In this document: positions 1-4,665 of the stretch, in pieces
How the letters are laid out: each line of letters begins with the position of its first letter
Position numbering within the stretch: position 1 is the first letter of the stretch
The notes under the pieces: generated by a model
Told to the model about the DNA's origin: nothing
What the model saw: the letters and a program-made list of their open reading frames with translations, nothing else
The model's database searches: none
DNA from: Planctomycetota bacterium
GTDB lineage: Bacteria; Planctomycetota; Planctomycetia; Pirellulales; Pirellulaceae
DNA length: 10,048 nucleotides
NCBI GenBank assembly: GCA_026692885.1
Contig: JAPLNJ010000315.1
Span: 1-10,048 of the forward strand
Direction: 5' to 3'
Made by a program: the position numbers and the translations under genes

Positions 1-39
1 TCGACGGGTTTTGACATACTCGCCTGATACGCGCAGCTT

Positions 40-221
40 GTACGTCAGCCTTTCCAGGCTAAGCCTCGTTCGAGAAATAACTGTCAGGTGACGCGTGAGC
101 GGCAAGGCGCTAGCCGCCGGTGTTGCGGCCAATCCGGACCAGCAGGAACCGGTGGCTAGTGCCATTCCACTCACTTATTTCACGAACCGTGCTAACGTCA
201 GGCTCGAAAGCCTGACCTACT
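40..221. repeat. Nested palindromic MITE-like element
   Basis: Three pairs of inverted arms are nested around a centre near 135. Outer pair: 40-63 with 197-220, 18 of 24 positions matching; each outer arm is itself a small hairpin. Middle pair: 68-80 with 175-187, 12 of 13. Inner pair: 95-120 with 149-174, 21 of 26. The DNA or its RNA could fold into one long hairpin. No coding sequence is evident inside; the in-frame upstream extension of the sigma factor gene runs through it but reads as repeat translation. The outer arms resemble the repeat at 9826-9873. I infer a dispersed non-autonomous element of a type common in planctomycete genomes; its copy number was not checked. Confidence 0.7.
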
Positions 222-235
222 TGGTGGCGGCCGCG

Positions 236-243
236 AGAGGAGG
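236..243 (+). promoter_or_regulatory. Shine-Dalgarno site that decides the sigma factor start
   Basis: AGAGGAGG ends 10 nt before the ATG at 254. It favours that ATG over the GTG at 95, which lies inside the palindromic element and has no such site. The site sits at the right edge of the element. Confidence 0.65.
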
Positions 244-253
244 CTGGTGGAAT

Positions 254-898
254 ATGACGGCAGCGGTGAGCCAGGAAGGCCATACGCAGATACTTCAGGG
301 CTGGCTGGACCAACTGCGGCAGGGTGACACGTCCCGCGTGGATGAAGTGCGGGCCGCCATCCTGGCACATGCCGGTCAACGGTTGGAGCAGTTGGCCCGG
401 CGGATGCTGCGCAAGTTCCCCCACGTGAGCCGCTGGGAGCAGACCGGCGATGTGCTGCAGAACGCGATGTTGCGATTGCACCGGGCGCTGGACACGATCC
501 AACCCGATTCTCCCCAGCGATTCTACGGTTTGGCCGCCGCGCAAATTCGCCGTGAGCTGATCGATCTCGCGCGGCATCATTTTGGCCCCGAGGGCGAGGC
601 CGCCCATCATCATACGGACGTGATCGCGACTGGCGACGGACTGCCGGAAGGCCTGCTCGCCCACGCCGCCGACACGACGGGTGAGCCCACCACCCTGATC
701 GCTTGGGCGGAATTCCATGAGCAAGTCGAAGCCTTGCCCGAAGCATTACGGGAAGTCTTCAACCTGCTCTGGTACGAGGGGATGAATCAGCGTGACGCAG
801 GGGCGATCCTGAACGTGTCGGAACGCACGATCAAGAATCGCTGGCGCGACGCCAAAATCCTGCTACGTGAACGATTGGCAGGTCAGTCGCCAGAATGA
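254..898 (+). CDS. ECF-type RNA polymerase sigma-70 factor
   Basis: A 214-residue alternative sigma factor that would direct RNA polymerase to a dedicated promoter set. Residues about 38-110 look like region 2 (core-binding and -10-recognition helices, including the stretch around WEQTGDVLQNAMLRLHRAL). Residues about 155-208 look like region 4, with a helix-turn-helix around 179-200 (NQRDAGAILNVSERTIKNRW). The acidic, His-rich linker at 111-150 is variable in such proteins. The ATG at 254 is chosen because it has a strong ribosome-binding site; the 53 residues upstream in frame come from a palindromic repeat. The Ser/Thr kinase directly downstream is a typical planctomycete partner, suggesting phosphorylation-linked control; no separate anti-sigma gene is visible here. 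The family is clear; the target genes are unknown. Confidence 0.9.
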   Translation: MTAAVSQEGHTQILQGWLDQLRQGDTSRVDEVRAAILAHAGQRLEQLARRMLRKFPHVSRWEQTGDVLQNAMLRLHRALDTIQPDSPQRFYGLAAAQIRRELIDLARHHFGPEGEAAHHHTDVIATGDGLPEGLLAHAADTTGEPTTLIAWAEFHEQVEALPEALREVFNLLWYEGMNQRDAGAILNVSERTIKNRWRDAKILLRERLAGQSPE

Positions 899-900
899 CC

Positions 901-995
901 GGAAACAGGGAGTGGGTCTCATGTGTGCGAAGCCGGGCACCGACCGGAGGCTGGTCGCGGGCCGTTCCGGCAAATGAGACCCGACCCCTGTTTCC
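901..995. repeat. Palindromic element between sigma factor and kinase
   Basis: The arms 901-922 and 974-995 are inverted copies matching at 19 of 22 positions, the only differences being a three-base block. A second small hairpin (CGACC at 941-945 with GGTCG at 953-957) lies inside. The element begins two bases after the sigma factor stop codon and ends just before the kinase ribosome-binding site, so it fills nearly the whole gap and would form a large hairpin in any joint transcript. It has no U-tract, so it is not a standard intrinsic terminator. It looks like a REP- or MITE-type dispersed repeat. Confidence 0.7.
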
Positions 996-1010
996 ATCGG
1001 AGACATCTTC

Positions 1011-2066
1011 ATGACCCAAGCTGAGCGCCTCGACGAACTTCTGGAACGATGGGAAATACTCCGCGAGCAAGGCCGCGAAATCTCTGCGGAGGAACTGTGC
1101 GCGGCGACTCCCGAATTGCTGGACTTGACGCGCCGCCGCATCGAGGCCATCCGTGCAATGGATTGGCTCGAGACGCCGAACGCGGAACTGCCGCCGTGCC
1201 CCGACCGCGCCGAGCAACTCGCCCGCGGGGCTCTGTCGCCCAACGAATTCAAAACACCCCAGACTCTCGCTGGGCGCTACTACCTGGAGCAACTGATTGC
1301 GGAAGGCGGCTTCGGCCAGGTCTGGCGGGCCACCGACACGACACTGGAACGGCAGGTGGCAGTGAAATTGACCTCGGTGGACTGCCTCGCTGAGGCCCGC
1401 CGCGTCGCTCGTCTGAAGCATCAAGGGATTGTTTCCGTCCATGACGTTGGCCGGCAGGAAGGATTCTGTTTCATTGTCTTTGACTACGTGGAGGGGCACG
1501 ATCTGGCCTGGCGGATGGAAGAGCGTGAGTTCACGTGGCAGGAGGCGGTCGAACTGGTCGCCCGCGTCGCCGAAGAACTATACTACGCCCATCAACGCGG
1601 AATCATCCACCGCGACATCAAGCCCGCCAATATCCTGCTCGACGCCGCCGGCAATCCGCTGCTTGCCGACTTCGGAATTGCTATCACCCAGAGCGAAATG
1701 AACAGCGAACTGGTCACGACGGCCGGCACACTGGCGTACATGGCGCCCGAACAGTTGCAGGCCTCGTCCGAGGCAGCGGTTGCTGATTTGCGCACGGACA
1801 TCTACGGTCTGGGCGTGGTGCTGTATCGGTTGCTCACGGGCCGGCTGCCGTTTGAGGGCCGGGGGCTCTGGAATCTGCGGGCCCGCATCCTGGCAGGCGA
1901 TGCGGCACCCGTGGTTCAACTGAATACGCGGATACCGCCAGCGATAGCGACAATCTGCCAACGCTGTCTCGCGTTGCAACCGGATGATCGGTATCAATCG
2001 GCCCAGGAACTTGCCGACGCGATTCGCGCGGCACTTCATGATCTGGAGGATAAGGCCACGGCCTGA
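1011..2066 (+). CDS. Hanks-type serine/threonine protein kinase
   Basis: A 351-residue protein kinase. A helical N-terminal region (1-85) precedes the kinase domain (about 89-343). Visible motifs: Gly-rich loop EGGFGQV at 98-104 (the first Gly of the usual GxGxxG is Ala97), ATP-binding Lys119 in VAVK, probable helix-C Glu128, catalytic loop HRDIKPAN at 200-207 with Asp202, DFG at 220-222, and APE at 245-247. All core catalytic residues are present, so it should be active. GGAG at about 999-1002 precedes the ATG by 8 nt. No membrane segment lies in this frame, but one lies in the -1 frame directly past the stop (2063-2182), where many planctomycete kinases carry a transmembrane helix. Its substrate is probably the adjacent sigma factor system, an inference from context. 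Confidence 0.95.
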   Translation: MTQAERLDELLERWEILREQGREISAEELCAATPELLDLTRRRIEAIRAMDWLETPNAELPPCPDRAEQLARGALSPNEFKTPQTLAGRYYLEQLIAEGGFGQVWRATDTTLERQVAVKLTSVDCLAEARRVARLKHQGIVSVHDVGRQEGFCFIVFDYVEGHDLAWRMEEREFTWQEAVELVARVAEELYYAHQRGIIHRDIKPANILLDAAGNPLLADFGIAITQSEMNSELVTTAGTLAYMAPEQLQASSEAAVADLRTDIYGLGVVLYRLLTGRLPFEGRGLWNLRARILAGDAAPVVQLNTRIPPAIATICQRCLALQPDDRYQSAQELADAIRAALHDLEDKATA

Positions 2067-2182
2067 CGGCCCTGTTGGCGCTGGGCGGTCTCTTGATGGC
2101 GATCATCTCGCCGCTGTTGTTCTTGGCAGTGGCAAGCGCTGCACTCGTCTATTACTTCGCGCTCGACGGGTTCAAAGTGTAG
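2063..2182 (+). CDS. Hydrophobic tail in the -1 frame overlapping the kinase stop
   Basis: Starting at the CTG that overlaps the kinase TGA, the -1 frame encodes 39 residues and stops with TAG at 2180-2182. It contains two hydrophobic runs, LTALLALGGLLMAIISPLL and FLAVASAALVYYFAL, followed by DGFKV. This reads like a C-terminal membrane anchor. Possible explanations are: a one-base change that cut a once-membrane-bound kinase, a sequencing indel, ribosomal -1 frameshifting, or a separate small protein started at CTG 2063, TTG 2075 or ATG 2096. GGAGG at 2045-2049 lies 13 nt before the CTG. No classic X XXY YYZ slippery heptamer is present. Composition clearly supports coding history; how it is expressed is open. 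Confidence 0.4.
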   Translation: MTALLALGGLLMAIISPLLFLAVASAALVYYFALDGFKV

Positions 2183-2259
2183 CTTTTTGCCTCGCTGGCG
2201 TTGCGGTAATCACCGTTGAGATGCAGGCACTGTCCCGCAGAAGCTAGCAGCGGCTCACG

Positions 2260-2312
2260 CCAACCCGAAGCGTCAGCGAGGACGGGGGGGCCTCGCTGAC
2301 GCTTCGGGTTGG
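2260..2312. repeat. Perfect 22-bp inverted repeat (large hairpin)
   Basis: The arms 2260-2281 and 2291-2312 are exact reverse complements, separated by a 9-nt loop of A, C and seven G. No T-run follows, so it is not a typical intrinsic terminator, though it could end or protect transcripts. The core, which reads CGAAGCGTCAGCGAGG in the left arm, belongs to a repeat type I recall from many planctomycete genomes; this was not checked by search. Confidence 0.8.
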
Positions 2313-2313
2313 T

Positions 2314-2418
2314 GTGCGCAACCTGCCGATCAATGCCTGGAACTCGGGTGCTGCGGGGCAGCCCCAAGAAATCCAAGAAATGTTTTTCCCCGCCAAGGAC
2401 CGGCGCTCGCTGTACTGA
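2314..2418 (+). pseudogene. Possible C-terminal remnant of an unidentified gene
   Basis: After the inverted repeat, one frame reads about 34 residues with protein-like composition, including NLPINAWNSGAAGQPQEIQE and then MFFPAKDRRSLY before TGA at 2416-2418. Upstream, the same frame passes through the repeat and meets a stop at 2245. No good start codon with a ribosome-binding site is seen. It may be the 3' end of a gene interrupted by the repeat, or chance. I do not recognise the family. Confidence 0.2.
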
Positions 2419-2480
2419 CTAGAGCCGAAGCCAGCGAACTTGAGCAGCAAAGTCGGCGTCCGATGTCCGACGACTTGCGA

Positions 2481-2488
2481 AAGGAAGA
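2481..2488 (+). promoter_or_regulatory. Shine-Dalgarno site of thioredoxin
   Basis: AAGGAAGA lies about 5-7 nt before the ATG at 2493. It supports that start over the in-frame ATG at 2463, which has no clear site and would add ten non-conserved residues. Confidence 0.6.
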
Positions 2489-2492
2489 CACA

Positions 2493-2876
2493 ATGCCACA
2501 AGAACTTGAGCTTACGAATAGGACTTTTTCGGACGAAGTGCTCAGGTCCGACGCACCCGTATTGGTCGACTTCTGGGCGCCGTGGTGCGGGCCGTGCCGA
2601 GCGATGATGCCCGTCATCGACAAATTGGCCAAGGAAAACGGCGGTCGTTATCGGGTCGGGAAGGTGAATGTGGACCACTTCCCCGACATTGCCAAATACT
2701 ACGCGATCTCCGGCGTTCCGACGCTGCTGCTGTTCCACCGTGGACGGGTCGTGAAGGCTTTCGAAGGTGTGCAATCGGAACGGACTTTGCGCGCCGCCTT
2801 GGACAAAGTGGCGCCGCTTGCCACCAATCCCAGTCCGAGTTCCAATTTTGTCATGCGCTGGTTGGGACTGGAATAG
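2493..2876 (+). CDS. trxA: Thioredoxin
   Basis: A 127-residue single-domain thioredoxin, close to the family's usual 105-110 plus a short tail (about 112-127). The redox motif WCGPC is at 31-35, preceded by VDFWAP, and the cis-proline is Pro76 in SGVPTL. No signal peptide or membrane segment is present, so it should act in the cytoplasm as a dithiol reductant. It leads the run of multihaem cytochrome genes, with a 29-nt gap to the next small gene. The setting suggests a role in reducing disulfides or sulfane sulfur for this module, or in keeping haem-binding or transporter cysteines reduced. The C-terminal extension ending in FVMRWLGLE is not part of the core fold. The symbol is generic; a module-specific paralogue is possible. 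Confidence 0.93.
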   Translation: MPQELELTNRTFSDEVLRSDAPVLVDFWAPWCGPCRAMMPVIDKLAKENGGRYRVGKVNVDHFPDIAKYYAISGVPTLLLFHRGRVVKAFEGVQSERTLRAALDKVAPLATNPSPSSNFVMRWLGLE

Positions 2877-2905
2877 TCGCGTTTGATTCTGATAAGGAAT
2901 GGACG

Positions 2906-3112
2906 ATGCAAACTGCCACGGGTTCTCCTGAGCAAGCAGTAGCTGGAGCTTCACCTGAGCCTCATCGATCAACTGCCTGCGAGCACACGGAAGACATCCG
3001 CAGCCAAGCTGCTTCCGCGGGCGGATGCAGCCGCAGATACTGGCTGACAGCCGGACTGCTGCTGGTGACGGCCCAGTTCCTTCCCAAGCCGCAATTTCGT
3101 GAACTCTGGTGA
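2906..3112 (+). CDS. 68-residue probable membrane peptide, unknown function
   Basis: A small protein between thioredoxin and the octaheme cytochrome. AAGGAA at 2894-2899 sits 6 nt before its ATG, and the frame stays open to TGA at 3110-3112. Residues 1-40 are polar (His, Glu, Ser, Ala rich) with Cys25 and Cys41. Residues 42-59 read SRRYWLTAGLLLVTAQFL: a twin-arginine-like start followed by a short hydrophobic stretch that could be a membrane anchor. A polar tail, PKPQFRELW, follows. The hydrophobic run of about 15 residues is short for a transmembrane helix, and the motif lies late in the protein for a Tat signal. I do not recognise a family. Its position suggests a subunit or assembly helper of the cytochrome system. 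Confidence 0.6.
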   Translation: MQTATGSPEQAVAGASPEPHRSTACEHTEDIRSQAASAGGCSRRYWLTAGLLLVTAQFLPKPQFRELW

Positions 3113-3198
3113 GGCGTCGCTGGGCATAGGCGTTAGTCCGCAAGTGGAACTTACCAGGACAGCGTGAACTGGGGTAAACAGATCTCGGAGGGCAGCCA

Positions 3199-4665
3199 AT
3201 GCGGAACAAGTCCATCGCCGCGGTGTTGGTGACCGTGGTGTTACTCGGAGCGATTCTGCCGTTCGTGTTCGGCAGAACGGGCGTCGCGAACAGGGCCCGC
3301 CTGGTGGAGAACCCGCGTCACTATCTGGCCCAACCGCGACCACACACCGATCATGCTCGTCTGGTCAACGGGACGTTCGTTGATGGTCCTGCTGTGACCA
3401 GGGATTGCCTCCGGTGCCACCCGAACACGGCTCAGGACGTAATGCACACGAGCCACTGGACCTGGGCCGGACAGAAAGTCAAGCTCCCCAGCGGCGAGGT
3501 AACCCAGATCGGCAAGCTCAACCTGATCAACAATTTCTGCATCCACGCTGGTCCGAACATCGAAAAGTGCTCTTCGTGCCATGCCGGCTACGGCTGGCGC
3601 GATAATGACTACTTCAAGTCAGCCAAGGAAGACAACGTGGATTGCCTCGTCTGCCACGAACAGACCGGCACGTATCAGAAGGGCCTCGCCGGAAACCCGG
3701 AATCGGGCGTCGATTTGCTCGCGGTGGCGCGAAGCGTGGGGAGGCCGACGCGTAAGAACTGCGGCGAGTGCCATTTCAAAGGGGGCGGCGGGGATGCGGT
3801 CAAACACGGGGATCTGGATAGCTCGATGTTCTTCCCCAAGGAACGCATCGACGTCCACATGGGCCGTCACGGTTTCCAATGTGTGGATTGCCACCGCACG
3901 CAGAACCATGTCATTCCCGGTTCCTCGATGTCCGTCTCCACGGAACGCCGTGAGCGCGTCCTATGCACCGACTGTCACAGTCCCACTCCGCATCACGACG
4001 ACCGGCTCGATACGCATACACGCACGGTGGCTTGCCAGACCTGCCATATCCCGTGGATGGCAATCGACGCGCCCACCAAGATGGCCTGGGACTGGTCCGC
4101 GGCCGGACAGGATCGCCCGGAAGATCCTCACGCCTACTTGAAGGCCAAGGGCAGCTTTCAATACGCCCAGAACATTCGCCCGGAGTACGCCTGGTATAAC
4201 GGCCGAGCCTATCGCTATCTGACGGGCGACAAGATCGACCCTCAGCACATCGTGGCCATCAATCAGCCCCTGGGTGGGGCCAGCGATCCCGAAGCCAAGA
4301 TTTGGCCTTTCAAAGTCCATCGCGGCAAGCAAGTCTATGACAAACAACACCTGTACCTGTTAACCCCACGGACCTATGGAAAAGGTGGCTACTGGGACGA
4401 GTTTGATTGGGACAAGGCGTGTCGCCTGGGTTCCGAGACGACGGGCCTGGCCTACAGCGGCACGTACGATTTTGTGGAGACCGTGATGTACTGGCCGCTC
4501 TCGCACATGGTCCAAACGAAAGAGAAAGCCTTGCAGTGTATTGACTGCCACGGCGGCCAGGGCCGGATGAACTGGCCGACGTTGGGGTACGAAGGCGATC
4601 CTGCCTTCCGCGGTGATCGCCGTCGGACCGAACTGCTGCGTGGCAGCCAAGGAGAAAGCCGATGA
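3199..4665 (+). CDS. Octaheme cytochrome c, tetrathionate reductase (Otr) family
   Basis: A 488-residue secreted or membrane-tethered multihaem protein. Residues 5-25 form one hydrophobic segment (signal peptide or N-terminal anchor). Eight CXXCH motifs start at C70, C124, C149, C188, C228, C256, C279 and C447. Stretches typical of the Otr family are present: SHWTW at 85-89, NNFC at 111-114, CHAGYGW at 127-133, GGGGDAVKHGDLD at 195-207 and DVHMG at 218-222. In Shewanella Otr, an Asn and Cys in an NxxC pattern and an Asp and Lys in a DxxK pattern surround the active haem, with Lys as distal ligand. Matching residues here would be Asn111/Cys114 and Asp199/Lys202. It likely reduces or oxidises a small sulfur or nitrogen compound in the periplasm. 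GGAGGG ends 6 nt before the start. It overlaps the next cytochrome gene by ATGA, so translation is probably coupled. Family is sure; substrate is not. Confidence 0.93.
   Translation: MRNKSIAAVLVTVVLLGAILPFVFGRTGVANRARLVENPRHYLAQPRPHTDHARLVNGTFVDGPAVTRDCLRCHPNTAQDVMHTSHWTWAGQKVKLPSGEVTQIGKLNLINNFCIHAGPNIEKCSSCHAGYGWRDNDYFKSAKEDNVDCLVCHEQTGTYQKGLAGNPESGVDLLAVARSVGRPTRKNCGECHFKGGGGDAVKHGDLDSSMFFPKERIDVHMGRHGFQCVDCHRTQNHVIPGSSMSVSTERRERVLCTDCHSPTPHHDDRLDTHTRTVACQTCHIPWMAIDAPTKMAWDWSAAGQDRPEDPHAYLKAKGSFQYAQNIRPEYAWYNGRAYRYLTGDKIDPQHIVAINQPLGGASDPEAKIWPFKVHRGKQVYDKQHLYLLTPRTYGKGGYWDEFDWDKACRLGSETTGLAYSGTYDFVETVMYWPLSHMVQTKEKALQCIDCHGGQGRMNWPTLGYEGDPAFRGDRRRTELLRGSQGESR

Larger units (their letters stand above)
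2067..2492. other. Gap between kinase and thioredoxin genes
   Basis: This 426-bp stretch holds the -1-frame membrane tail (to 2182), a perfect 22-bp inverted repeat (2260-2312), a possible coding remnant (2314-2418), and the thioredoxin ribosome-binding site. No promoter with convincing -35 and -10 boxes was found. Confidence 0.6.

Noticed and set aside
11..39. TTGACA as a -35 box
   Set aside because: No acceptable -10 hexamer lies 16-18 bp downstream.
95..253. Longer sigma factor start at GTG 95
   Set aside because: The added 53 residues translate the palindromic element; ATG 254 has a strong ribosome-binding site and begins near the conserved region.
2463..2492. Longer thioredoxin start at ATG 2463
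   Set aside because: It lacks a clear ribosome-binding site, while ATG 2493 has one and gives normal thioredoxin length.
2244..3215. 323-codon open frame on the minus strand
   Set aside because: It runs antisense over thioredoxin and the small peptide gene, both with clear family or context support, and its product shows no recognisable domain.
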